A DNA stretch of 49,574 nucleotides from a bacterium. GTDB lineage: Bacteria; Gemmatimonadota; Glassbacteria; GWA2-58-10. The stretch spans positions 1-49,574 of the forward strand of contig JAJFUG010000134.1 of the NCBI GenBank assembly GCA_021372515.1, written 5' to 3'. Below the pieces are notes generated by a model. It was not told where the DNA came from. It worked only from the letters and a program-made list of their open reading frames with translations, and did not search any database. Made by a program: the position numbers and the translations under genes. Positions 26,471 to 34,755 of the stretch are shown here, one piece after another (within the stretch, counting starts at the first letter, position 1; each line of letters begins with the position of its first letter).

Positions 26471-27433
26471 ATGTCCTTCAAAGTCCTGGTCACCCGCCGG
26501 GTGCCCGGTCCGGCCCTGGATGAGCTTTGCTCCCGTTACGCTGTGACGCTCAACCCCGAGGACCGCGACCTGGACAGCGCGGAGCTCGACAGTCTGTCGC
26601 GCGGCTGCAGCGGCATCCTCAGCATGCTGAGCGACCGGATCGACCGGGAGTTCATCGCGGGCCACCCCGAGTTGCGCGTGGTCTCGAACTATGCCGTGGG
26701 TTACAACAACATCGACCTGGCAGCGGCCAAAGAGCACGGTCTGATAGTGACCCACACCCCCGGCGTGCTGACCGAGGCCACCGCCGACTTGGCCTGGGCG
26801 CTGATCGTCTCCGCCTGCCGCCGCGTTCCCGAGGCCGACCGATACACCCGCGAGGGCAGGTTCCAGGGCTGGGCCCCGGAGATGTTTCTTGGCCAGGACA
26901 TCCACGGCCGCACCCTGGGCGTGGTCGGCCTGGGGCGGATCGGGCTGGCCGTGGCGCGACGGGCCGTGGGGTTCGGGATGAAAATCCTCTACTGGGGACG
27001 CAGCGCCCACCCGGAGGCGGAAGCGAGCCTGGGCGCGCGCCGGGTCGAGCTGGATGACCTTCTGCGCGAAAGCGATATCGTGAGCCTGCACGTGCCGCTC
27101 ACCCCGGCCACCACGCGGCTCATCGACCGGCGGCGGCTGGGGCTTCTCAAGCCTACGGCCGTGCTGATCAACACCGCCCGCGGCCCGGTGCTGGATGAGG
27201 CCGCCCTGGTGGAGGCCCTGCGTGAACATCGTATTTTCGCTGCCGGGCTGGATGTCTACGAGGCCGAGCCGCAGTTACATCCCGGCCTGGCCGAACTGCC
27301 GAACGTGGTGCTGCTGCCGCACCTGGGCAGCGCCACCCTGGCCACCCGCAGCCGCATGACCCGTCTGGCCGTGGACAACCTGGTCGAGGCCCTGGAGGGC
27401 CGCGCCCCGGCCCATCCGGTGCCCTTGCCCTGA
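26471..27433 (+). CDS. D-2-hydroxyacid dehydrogenase (glyoxylate/hydroxypyruvate reductase-like)
   Basis: 320 residues. The NAD(P)-binding motif GLGRIGLAVARRAVGFGMK sits in the middle; the catalytic Arg is in INTARGPVLDEAAL, the Glu in GLDVYEAEP and the His in LLPHLGSATLATR. The substrate half has SNYAVGYNNIDLAAAKEHG and THTPGVLTEATADLAW, as in bacterial GyaR enzymes, which reduce glyoxylate or hydroxypyruvate. Being near glycine cleavage genes, a link with glycine/serine-glyoxylate metabolism is plausible but inferred; phosphoglycerate or other 2-ketoacid substrates remain possible. There is no ACT domain. It follows the NUDIX gene by 22 nt. Confidence 0.92.
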   Translation: MSFKVLVTRRVPGPALDELCSRYAVTLNPEDRDLDSAELDSLSRGCSGILSMLSDRIDREFIAGHPELRVVSNYAVGYNNIDLAAAKEHGLIVTHTPGVLTEATADLAWALIVSACRRVPEADRYTREGRFQGWAPEMFLGQDIHGRTLGVVGLGRIGLAVARRAVGFGMKILYWGRSAHPEAEASLGARRVELDDLLRESDIVSLHVPLTPATTRLIDRRRLGLLKPTAVLINTARGPVLDEAALVEALREHRIFAAGLDVYEAEPQLHPGLAELPNVVLLPHLGSATLATRSRMTRLAVDNLVEALEGRAPAHPVPLP

Positions 27434-27519
27434 GCTGGACCGCCCTTCCCGCCGATATTTCTTGCGCCTCAGTATGTTCACTTTATTTTCATTCAGTTGT
27501 AAGTGGAGATTGTCAGCAC

Positions 27520-28407
27520 GTGAAAACACACCCCGAATGCATACCCTGCTTTATCCGCCAGACTTTGGACGCCGCCCGTCTGGTGAGCGATGACCCCGCG
27601 CTGCACGAGCGCGCCCTGCTCGAGGCCTGCGCCGTTGTCTCGGGCATGGACACCAGCGAGCCGCCGCCGGCCATGGCCGGCAGGATACAGAAAATCATCC
27701 GCCGCCTGAGCGGGGTCGCCGACCCCTACAACGGGGCCAAGTCGCGTTTCAACGGTTTCATCCTGGCGCGTGTTCCGCACCTGGAAAGCCTGATCCGGGG
27801 CGCGTCCGACCCGTTCGAGACCGCGCTGCGCCTGGCCATCGCGGGCAATATCATCGATTTCGGCATCCATATCGGCCTGAGCGAGGCGGATGTGGAGGCG
27901 GCGATAGAGCACTCGCTCTCCGTCGAACTGGACCGCGACTCCGTGCACAGCCTGCGCCGCGCGCTGGCCGGGGCCCGGCGCCTTCTGTACGTGGGCGACA
28001 ACGCCGGCGAGGTGGTGTTCGACCGTCTGTTCCTGGAGCAGATCAAGGCCCTGAACCCGGGCCTTACGGTGACATTTGCCACGCGCGGCGCGCCGATCCT
28101 GAACGACATCACGCGTGAGGACGCCCTCCAGGCGGGGGTGGACCGTTTCGCCCGGGTGATCGACAACGGGGATGACTCGGCCGGTTGCGTTCTCTCGCTC
28201 TGCGGGGCGGAGTTCCTGGAGGAGCTTGGACGGGCGGACCTGCTCATATCGAAGGGCCAGGGGAATTTCGAGACATTGAACGAGACCACGCTGGAGGCGT
28301 TTTTCCTGCTCAAGGCCAAGTGTCCGGTGATAGCGCGGGTGGCCGGCGCGCGGCAGGGCGACCTCCTGGTGCTGCACCGTCCGGCCGCGCCGGATGAATC
28401 GCGTTGA
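27520..28407 (+). CDS. DUF89 / ARMT1-like metal-dependent phosphatase
   Basis: 295 residues. A CxxC pair at Cys7/Cys10 (HPECIPCF) opens the protein, as in the archaeal/bacterial DUF89 subgroup. LYVGDNAGEVVFD, RGAPILNDITREDA, FARVIDNGDD and LISKGQGNFETLNE are the conserved acidic metal-binding blocks. DUF89 proteins are Mn/Ni/Co-dependent phosphatases thought to remove damaged or over-reactive sugar phosphates (metabolite repair). The start is GTG 27520 with GGAG about 11 nt upstream; an AT-rich promoter-like stretch (TTGCGC, 16 nt, TATTTT) lies at 27461-27488. The exact substrate is not deducible. Confidence 0.88.
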   Translation: MKTHPECIPCFIRQTLDAARLVSDDPALHERALLEACAVVSGMDTSEPPPAMAGRIQKIIRRLSGVADPYNGAKSRFNGFILARVPHLESLIRGASDPFETALRLAIAGNIIDFGIHIGLSEADVEAAIEHSLSVELDRDSVHSLRRALAGARRLLYVGDNAGEVVFDRLFLEQIKALNPGLTVTFATRGAPILNDITREDALQAGVDRFARVIDNGDDSAGCVLSLCGAEFLEELGRADLLISKGQGNFETLNETTLEAFFLLKAKCPVIARVAGARQGDLLVLHRPAAPDESR

Positions 28408-28450
28408 ATTGAACGAGTGCCAATACTTAATTCAGAGCGAGGAGCATATC

Positions 28451-29818
28451 ATGACCCAGGGACGACGCGGATTCCTGCGCAGCCTGATCGGCTCGGGCGC
28501 GCTGCTGGGGGCTTTCGGCGGGCGGGCCGTGGCCGCGGGCAGTGAGCCCGCCGCCGAGCGGCACTACGACATCCTGGTGGCAGGCGGAGGCCCGGGCGGG
28601 GTCTGCGCCGCCGTGGCCGCCGCGCGCGCGGGCAAGAAAGTGCTGCTTGTCGAGCGCTACGGGTTCCTGGGCGGCATGGCCACCGCCGGGCTGGTCGAGC
28701 CGTTCATGCCGTTCGAGACCGCGGGTGCGCAGGTCAACTCCGGGCTGTTCGAGGAGGTGCGCCAGGGCCTGATCAAAGCGGGCGGCTACGGCTCGCCGAT
28801 GCACAAGGACGCCACGGACAGCGAAGTGCTGAAGATGGTCGAGCTGGACCTTCTGCTTGCCAGCGGTGCGGATGTGTTGTTCCACTCCTTCGTGTTCGGG
28901 GCCACGGTGCGGCGCAAGAAAGTGAGCGCGGTCAAGGTGGCGACCAAATCGGGCGAGATGCGCTTTTCGGCGGACTATTTCGTGGACGCCACCGGGGATG
29001 GCGACCTGGCCTGTTTCGCCGGAGCGGACTGGGAGCTGGGCCGCCGCGAGGACGGGTTCACGCAGCCCTCGACGCTCTTTTTCAAAATGAGCGGGGTCGA
29101 CCTGGACCGCGCCATGAAAGCGATCAAGAAAAACAAGTGGGACCGCAGTTTCAAGGCCCTGACCGAAAAAGCCCGCGCCGCGGGCGAGTTCAGCTCGCCG
29201 CGCGAGGACACGCTCTGGTTCTGCACCCCGCGCGAGGGCGTGATCGCGTTCAACACCACCCGTCTGGTCAAGTATGACGCCACCAACCCCTGGGACCAGA
29301 CTCAGATGGAGATCAAGGGCCTGGGCCAGGTGCGCGACACCGCGCGTTTCGCCGTCAAATACCTGCCCGGGTTCGAGAAAGCCTACCTCTCGCAGGTGGC
29401 CTCCCAGGTGGGCGTGCGCGAGAGCCGCCGCGTGGTCTGCGACTATCAGGTGACCCAGGATGACCTGCTCAGTTGCCGCGAGTTCGAGGACAGCATCGCC
29501 CGCGGCTGCTACCCGATCGACATCCACAACCCCACCGGCAGCGGCACCACGATCATCGGGATCCCGGAGGGCAAGAGCTACGGCATCCCCTACCGCTCCA
29601 TGACAGTCAAGGGCCTGGACAACCTGGTCATGGGCTGCCGGGCGATCTGGGGCACCCACGAGGCGCACAGCGCCTACCGCGTGCAGCCGATCGTGATGTG
29701 CATCGGGCACGCCGCCGGGGTGGCTGCCTCTGCCGCGCACACGGGCGGCAGTGGCCTGCGGGATATCGATATCGCCAAAGTCCGCGCGGACCTCAAAGCC
29801 CAGGGCGCGGTGGTCTGA
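28451..29818 (+). CDS. Tat-exported FAD-dependent oxidoreductase (FAD_oxidored family)
   Basis: 455 residues from ATG 28451, which has AGGAG 7 nt upstream; an earlier in-frame ATG overlaps the DUF89 gene and would put 19 residues before the signal. The N-terminus GRRGFLRSLIGSGALLGAFG is a twin-arginine signal (Arg5-Arg6), so the folded flavoprotein is probably exported. The FAD Rossmann motif is DILVAGGGPGGVCAAVAAAR, followed by LLVERYGFLGGMATAGLVEP. FVDATGDGDLACFAGADWE and the C-terminal GIPYRSMTVKGLDNLVMGCR with HAAGVAASAA complete the FAD-binding fold. The family includes oxidoreductases of unknown substrate found beside carbohydrate genes. It is followed 25 nt later by the membrane protein gene. 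Confidence 0.9.
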   Translation: MTQGRRGFLRSLIGSGALLGAFGGRAVAAGSEPAAERHYDILVAGGGPGGVCAAVAAARAGKKVLLVERYGFLGGMATAGLVEPFMPFETAGAQVNSGLFEEVRQGLIKAGGYGSPMHKDATDSEVLKMVELDLLLASGADVLFHSFVFGATVRRKKVSAVKVATKSGEMRFSADYFVDATGDGDLACFAGADWELGRREDGFTQPSTLFFKMSGVDLDRAMKAIKKNKWDRSFKALTEKARAAGEFSSPREDTLWFCTPREGVIAFNTTRLVKYDATNPWDQTQMEIKGLGQVRDTARFAVKYLPGFEKAYLSQVASQVGVRESRRVVCDYQVTQDDLLSCREFEDSIARGCYPIDIHNPTGSGTTIIGIPEGKSYGIPYRSMTVKGLDNLVMGCRAIWGTHEAHSAYRVQPIVMCIGHAAGVAASAAHTGGSGLRDIDIAKVRADLKAQGAVV

Positions 29819-29843
29819 CCGCCCCTCTTTCCGAGGAGGACGT

Positions 29844-31889
29844 ATCGCAACCCAGGCGAACAAGCCCGCGGCGCGACAAGACAAGGGCTTTCCGGGCTAC
29901 CTTTTTCTCCTGCCGCTGCTCTGGTCGGCCCTGACAGTGCTGCCGCTGACCGGCGGCCCCTCCTGGCTCTGGGGCCTTATCGCGGGCCAGGCCGCGGCTG
30001 CGGTCTGGCTGCCCGCCTGGCTGACCGTTACGCTCCTGGCGCTGGCCGGCCTGGCCGGCAAGAGCGGCTGGTTCGAGCGCGAGCCGCCTGGGCTGACCAG
30101 TAGTGTGAACAGTGTCTGGGAGGGGTTGGGCACGCCAGGCCGGAAATGGTTCTGGCCGTCGCTGGCGGTTGTGGCGGTGGGCTGGGGCCTGCGCGAACAG
30201 AACTTTTTTATGGGAGATGGTTGGGCGCTGATCGACAATGTCCGCAAGCCGTTCTACCTGCATCCCAACGAGCCGCTCGACTTTTTCACCCACCAGCTGT
30301 TCCAGCGTCTGCTCACGCTGCTCGGGATAGCCGACGGGGCCGTGGCCTACGCCCTTCTGGCCGTGCTGCTGCTGCCGGTGCTGCTGTGGCTGACCTGGCG
30401 TATGGCTGGGCTGCTCTGCCGGGACAGCCGCGAAAGCCGGACAGCCGTGTTCCTGATCCTGGCTTTCGGCGGTACGCTCCAGCTGTTCCTGGGATATGTT
30501 GAAAGCTACACCCTGGTCAACCTGTTTGCCTGCCTGTTTCTCTACCTGGGGATCAAGGCTCTCTCCGGGGAGGGAAAAGGCCTGCCTTGGGCTCTGAGCA
30601 TCGCGGCGGCCCTGGCGTTGCTGTCGCACCTGAGCGCCGCGATGCTGCTGCCGGCCCTGCTTTTTGTCTGGCTGCGCGGACGGGCTCCGGCGGGGGACCG
30701 CGCTGTCAAGACCGCCAAGCGGGATTTCGGTGTCATCCTCACACTCTGCGTTCTGGGAGCGCTGGCCGGCCTGCTGTTTTTCAACCCCCCGGGGCTGACA
30801 CCGCTCTGGCCCTCCCTCTTGAGCGAGCAGGCCCCGTTCACCCTGTACGATCCCCGTTATCTGCTGTTCAAGCTCAATCTCCTGCTGCTCGTCGCCCCGG
30901 CGGCGTTCCTGCTGCTGTTGGCGGCCACGTTCGGCGGGTGGCGCCGCATCGGTCGGCAGGAGCGGCCCGTATTCCATTTCCTGCTGCTGAGCGCGGCCGG
31001 GACCCTGTTTTTCTTTTTCAGCGCCAACGCCATGCTGGGCATCCGCGACTGGGACCTGCTCTGCCTGCCCGCGCTGCCGTTCACTGTGCTGGCCGCCTGG
31101 GTTTTCCTGCGCCTTCGCCGCAGCGGGCCGGGCCGCACTCTCTGGCTGGGCCTCACTGCCCTGGCCGCAGCGGCGCAGACCCTGGCTTTTGTCTGGGTCA
31201 ACTCCAGCCAGGACAGCGGGGTGGCGTTCCTGGACCGGATGCTGCCGCACGAGGTGTATGTCGGGAGCAACGTGCTGCAGCTGGGCTTCTTATTTGAGGA
31301 AAGGGAATATCGGCAGGAGGCCCTGAACCAGTACCGCGCCATGAAACGGCACGAGCTGAGCGCCACCCGGGCGGTGAATTTGGGGGTGATGCTGGTTCAG
31401 TTCGGAAAGCCGGACAGCGTGATCACTGTAACGCGCGAAATACTGGACGGCCTCAACGCCAGCCCCAGCGCCACGGGCCTGACCCTGCTGTATTCGAACC
31501 TCTCAATGGCTTACGACATGATCGGAAAGCCTGACAGCGCTTTGGTTTATTTTATTCGCTGTTCGGAGTGTGGAGGGACTATCAAGGCGGCTTATGTCGG
31601 GATGTGGGTCGACTGCCTGCGTCAACGCGTGGTCCAGCAGGGCTGGCTGCGCGGGGGGTTGGACAACCTGAGCGATTACGACGCCCTTCAGCTGCTGGTG
31701 CGCTTGTACGCCCTGACCAAGGACACGGCCAACATGAAACTGATCTACAACCGGATTTTCCAGTGCCATTTCGACTGCGGGCAGTGGCGGACCCTGCTGG
31801 CGCTGACCCGCAGAGTGGTGAACCCCGGGTTCGCCGATCGTCTGGCCGCCCGGGCGGCCCTGGAATGCCCGGAAATGGCCGCGCAATAA
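29844..31889 (+). CDS. polytopic membrane protein, GT-C-like, with TPR-like C-terminal tail
   Basis: About 681 residues. Around ten to twelve hydrophobic segments fill roughly residues 15-455. A loop near residues 115-150 reads FFMGDGWALIDNVRKPFYL and a later one GYVESYTLVNL, which is reminiscent of GT-C membrane glycosyltransferases using lipid-linked sugars, but no DxD or family signature is certain. The tail (about 460-680) is helical and TPR-like (FEEREYRQEALNQYRAMKRH, LYSNLSMAYDMIGKPDSALV). Start problem: AGGAGG at 29834-29839 precedes ATC at 29844, with no ATG, GTG or TTG in frame nearby. The frame is open back to a GTG at 29751 inside the upstream gene, without a ribosome site. The 3' end is secure. 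Confidence 0.75.
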   Translation: MATQANKPAARQDKGFPGYLFLLPLLWSALTVLPLTGGPSWLWGLIAGQAAAAVWLPAWLTVTLLALAGLAGKSGWFEREPPGLTSSVNSVWEGLGTPGRKWFWPSLAVVAVGWGLREQNFFMGDGWALIDNVRKPFYLHPNEPLDFFTHQLFQRLLTLLGIADGAVAYALLAVLLLPVLLWLTWRMAGLLCRDSRESRTAVFLILAFGGTLQLFLGYVESYTLVNLFACLFLYLGIKALSGEGKGLPWALSIAAALALLSHLSAAMLLPALLFVWLRGRAPAGDRAVKTAKRDFGVILTLCVLGALAGLLFFNPPGLTPLWPSLLSEQAPFTLYDPRYLLFKLNLLLLVAPAAFLLLLAATFGGWRRIGRQERPVFHFLLLSAAGTLFFFFSANAMLGIRDWDLLCLPALPFTVLAAWVFLRLRRSGPGRTLWLGLTALAAAAQTLAFVWVNSSQDSGVAFLDRMLPHEVYVGSNVLQLGFLFEEREYRQEALNQYRAMKRHELSATRAVNLGVMLVQFGKPDSVITVTREILDGLNASPSATGLTLLYSNLSMAYDMIGKPDSALVYFIRCSECGGTIKAAYVGMWVDCLRQRVVQQGWLRGGLDNLSDYDALQLLVRLYALTKDTANMKLIYNRIFQCHFDCGQWRTLLALTRRVVNPGFADRLAARAALECPEMAAQ

Positions 31890-31945
31890 AAACCGGCAGA
31901 CAGGGGTTCCCGCCGGCCGGATCTCATCCTGTCTCTATGAGCTTA

Positions 31946-32848
31946 TCAATCCCGCTCGTCCAGGGCCTCGCGCAGAAGCTCTCTCAGTTCCCAGAGCATC
32001 CCGCGCCAGGGCACCGTCTCGCCCAGCCACCAGCCCAGAGATTCCATCCCCTGAATTATCAGCATGTCCAGCCCGCCCACGCAGGTGCAGCCGGCCATTT
32101 CCGCGCGCTCGAGCAGCAGGGTGGGTTCCGGGTTGTAGATCGTGTCGAACACCACGCTGCCCTCGCGCGGGGTGAGCGCCTCCGGCAGGGGTGAATCCTC
32201 CACGTGCGGCTTCATCCCCAGCGGGGTGACATTCACCGTAAGCTGGGCCGCGGCCAGGGCCTCTTCCAGCTTGGCAGTCTCGCCCAGCCCGAACGAGCGC
32301 ACCCGCACGGAGGAAAAGTGCGGCAGGAACCAGCGCAGCAGCTCATCCGCCTTGGCGAGCGTGCGGTTGGCCAGACTGATCTGGCGCACCCCGGCCAGGC
32401 CGAGACCGTAGAGGATCGCCCGCGCCGCGCCGCCCGCACCCAGCACCAGGGCGGATTGCCCTTCCAGCGGCTCTTTTAGCCCGCGCAGCTGGAGTGCGCC
32501 CAGAAACCCGGCGACATCCGTATTGTGCCCGGCCAGACGGCCCTCCGGGTCGAGCCCCAGGGTGTTGACCGCGCCCACGGCGGCGGCCTCCCGGCTCAGC
32601 ACCTCGGCTTGCGCCGCGGCGGCCTCCTTGTGCGGCAGAGTGACATTCAGGCCGGACAGGCCCAGGGTGCGAAGGGCGGAGCCCACCTGCGGCCCCAGCT
32701 CGCGTTTCACATGGAATGCCATGTAGCGCGCATCCAGGCCCAGGCGCTCCAGCACGAAATTGTGCAGCACCGGGCTGAGGCTGTGCTCCACCGGGTCGCC
32801 GATCACGCCGAAGGTGCGCGTGCGGCTGGTTATATGCGGGCGGCTCAA
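31946..32848 (-). CDS. aroE: shikimate dehydrogenase
   Basis: 300 residues; reduces 3-dehydroshikimate to shikimate with NADPH in chorismate synthesis. Family blocks: FGVIGDPVEHSLSPVLHN (substrate SxS), GLNVTLPHKEAA (catalytic Lys), GHNTDVAGFLGAL (Asp), ALVLGAGGAARAILYGLG (NADPH motif) and SLANRTLAKADELL. The start is probably TTG 32848: GGGAG lies 8 nt upstream and TTGA overlaps the aroA stop by 4 nt, the usual coupling. ATG 32866 is in frame but overlaps aroA by 22 nt and has no ribosome site. It is the last gene of the minus-strand aromatic cluster. Confidence 0.95.
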   Translation of the reverse strand: MSRPHITSRTRTFGVIGDPVEHSLSPVLHNFVLERLGLDARYMAFHVKRELGPQVGSALRTLGLSGLNVTLPHKEAAAAQAEVLSREAAAVGAVNTLGLDPEGRLAGHNTDVAGFLGALQLRGLKEPLEGQSALVLGAGGAARAILYGLGLAGVRQISLANRTLAKADELLRWFLPHFSSVRVRSFGLGETAKLEEALAAAQLTVNVTPLGMKPHVEDSPLPEALTPREGSVVFDTIYNPEPTLLLERAEMAGCTCVGGLDMLIIQGMESLGWWLGETVPWRGMLWELRELLREALDERD

Positions 32849-34140
32849 GCTTTTTTCTCCCGGCATAGTCCGCGCAACAGGTCGTAGAAACCGGGGAACG
32901 AGATGTCGGCGCAGCCGGCGTCCTGGATCACGGTCTCACCCGAGGCGATCAGGCCCGCCACGCTGAACGCCATGGCGATCCGGTGGTCGCCGTAGCTCTC
33001 CAGCGCGCAGCCGGTCAGCGGGGTGGGGCCCTCGATGTCCAGGCCCGCGGCGTGCTCCTCCACGGAGGCGCCCATGGCGCGCAGGTTGTCGGCGATGGCG
33101 CGGAGGCGGTCGGTCTCCTTGACCCGCAGCTCACCGGCGTCGCGGATACGGGTAACGCCGTGGGCCTGGGTTGCCACCACGGCCAGGATCGGTATCTCGT
33201 CGATCAGGCTGGGCACCTCGGCCCCCTCCACCGTGGCGGCCTTGAGTTCCGAAAAGCTCAACTCCAGGTCGGCCACCGGCTCGCCGGCGGAAAAACGCTC
33301 CTCCAGGCGGTCCAGGTGCGCTCCCATGCGCGCCAGCACCTCGTAGAACGCGGCCCGGGTGGGGTTCAGGGTCAGGTTGGGAAGACACACCCGGCTGCCC
33401 GGCACGAGCGCTGCCGCGGCGGCGAAAAACGCGGCCGAGCTGGGATCGCCGGGGACCACTATATCGCAAGCGGAAAGCGTGCTCCCGCCGCGTACGCACA
33501 CCTCCAGGGCGTCCACTGTCACTGTCACCCCGAACAGGGGCAGCATGCGCTCGGTATGGTCACGGCTGGGCACGCTCTCCACCACGCGGGTCTCGCCGGA
33601 GGCGAACAGCCCGGCCAGCAGCACGCAGGACTTGACCTGGGCGCTGGGCACTGGCAGGTAGTAGGTGATCCCCTCCAGGTCGCCGCCGTGGATGGTCAGC
33701 GGGGGATGCCCGCCCGGGGCGCTCTCCACCGTGGCGCCCATCATCTCCAGCGGCTCGATCACCCGTTTCATCGGGCGGCGGACCAGATACTGGTCGCCGC
33801 TGATCGTGCTGGTGAAACGCTGCCCGGCCAGGACCCCGGAAAGAAGGCGGATCGTGGTGCCGGAGTTGCCGGCGTCCAGTTCGGCGGAAGGGGCGGCCAG
33901 GCCTTTTTTCCCGGCCCCGTGGACTTTCAGCGCGCCGGCCTTGCCTGTCTCAATATTGGCGCCGAGCGCGCGCATGCAGGCGCCAGTGCTGGCCACATCC
34001 AGCCCCGGCGAGAGGCCTTCGATACGGGAGGTTCCCGCGGCCATACCGGCCAGCATCAAAGCCCGGTGGCTGATCGATTTGTCGCCCGGCACGCGGACCT
34101 CGCCCGACAATGGCTCTGCGGCCTTGAATTTCTGGATCAT
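32845..34140 (-). CDS. aroA: 3-phosphoshikimate 1-carboxyvinyltransferase (EPSP synthase)
   Basis: 431 residues, standard length. It transfers enolpyruvyl from PEP to shikimate-3-phosphate. VPGDKSISHRALMLAGMAAG carries the phosphate-binding Lys/Ser; DAGNSGTTIRLLSGVLAGQ, RRPMKRVIEPLEMMGA, ESVPSRDHTERMLPLFG, VPGDPSSAAFFAAAA, DEIPILAVVA and LRVKETDRLRAI are all present, so it is intact. The start at 34140 has an AGGAA close upstream. The upstream neighbour in the same direction is tyrA, but 615 bp containing repeat copy B separate them. The stretch 34141-34314 between the repeat and aroA holds no gene I can see and must contain aroA's own promoter if the repeat blocks readthrough. Confidence 0.97.
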   Translation of the reverse strand: MIQKFKAAEPLSGEVRVPGDKSISHRALMLAGMAAGTSRIEGLSPGLDVASTGACMRALGANIETGKAGALKVHGAGKKGLAAPSAELDAGNSGTTIRLLSGVLAGQRFTSTISGDQYLVRRPMKRVIEPLEMMGATVESAPGGHPPLTIHGGDLEGITYYLPVPSAQVKSCVLLAGLFASGETRVVESVPSRDHTERMLPLFGVTVTVDALEVCVRGGSTLSACDIVVPGDPSSAAFFAAAAALVPGSRVCLPNLTLNPTRAAFYEVLARMGAHLDRLEERFSAGEPVADLELSFSELKAATVEGAEVPSLIDEIPILAVVATQAHGVTRIRDAGELRVKETDRLRAIADNLRAMGASVEEHAAGLDIEGPTPLTGCALESYGDHRIAMAFSVAGLIASGETVIQDAGCADISFPGFYDLLRGLCREKKA

Positions 34141-34314
34141 TTCCTGTCTTTCCGGATATTTGATTCAGCGTGCGTTCGGGGCAGGCCTCGAACGGAAAGT
34201 CGCCTGGGCACCGTGCAGCGTGACCCTACGAAAGACTACTTGTATCCGCGCCATCCGTGATGCAAATGTAGCGGAGCGTCAAGGGGCAGAGGCTGCAACC
34301 CCCTGGTTTCCGTT

Positions 34315-34685
34315 AATGTCCGGTCAAGAGCTTGCAGTGATAAACCCTAAGACTCTATTTTGCTTTGGTTTCGGCCAAAGCAGCAAAGCCAGCGGGGGCC
34401 GCAAACTCGTCCCAGCTACACCTCTGCTTCAGCCGATTGTGTGCCCGGTACTTCGATTCCGCTGCCGCGATGCAGCGGCGGCGCTGCCGCGAATCGCCGC
34501 CGGGCAGTACTGCATTTTCAGCCCCGGCCGTTTCAGGCTCGATTACACGCTGCCCTGGCGGGAGGCTCAAACAGGTGCGGCCCCCAAAAGCTGAACAGCG
34601 GCGGCCTGACAGCCGCATGCGATTATTTGCTACGAGACCCCACACGGTATCGCAGGGGCGAACCTTGTGTTCGCCCGTAAACCTT
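34315..34685 (+). repeat. dispersed non-coding repeat, copy B
   Basis: Fills the middle of the 615-bp gap between tyrA and aroA. Blocks matching copy A are 34361-34401, 34460-34505, 34526-34588 and 34654-34678, starting from AATGTCCGGT at 34315. Hairpins: 34360-34368/34375-34383 (block 1), 34459-34465/34472-34478 (block 2) and 34656-34663/34669-34676 (block 4). Relative to copy A, the outer pair of the first hairpin is T-G instead of C-G, and that of the second is C-G instead of T-G. Read in the same sense as copy A, it points opposite to its flanking minus-strand genes. Open frames through it (for example minus 34355-34645) are not kept between copies. Confidence 0.9.
34656..34676 (+). other. 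terminal hairpin of repeat copy B
   Basis: The same perfect 8-bp stem and 5-nt loop as in copy A; the surrounding 25 nt are identical between copies, the only fully invariant block of the repeat. Confidence 0.75.
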
Positions 34686-34712
34686 GTAACAACCTAAAGA
34701 GGCTTCTAAATT

Positions 34713-34730
34713 CCCCCTTAAAAAAGGGGG
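34713..34730 (-). terminator. palindromic hairpin downstream of tyrA
   Basis: CCCCCTT and AAGGGGG pair around AAAA; a second weaker GC hairpin lies at about 34732-34750. They sit just past the tyrA stop (34756) and before repeat copy B, so they could end tyrA transcription. The minus-strand tail is AATTTAG, a poor T-run, so the call is tentative. C5/G5 palindromes of this kind are also common as short dispersed intergenic repeats. Confidence 0.45.
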
Positions 34731-34755
34731 TGCCCGCTTCAGTGGGCGGGGGTTG

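Noticed and set aside
25458-34685. The two repeat copies as ends of a composite transposon
   Set aside because: They are in direct orientation and enclose ordinary housekeeping genes (NUDIX, aroE, aroA) with no transposase.
34713-34750. C5/G5 palindromes after tyrA as part of the large repeat
   Set aside because: Copy A has no equivalent after its terminal hairpin, so they belong to the tyrA 3' region or to a separate small repeat.
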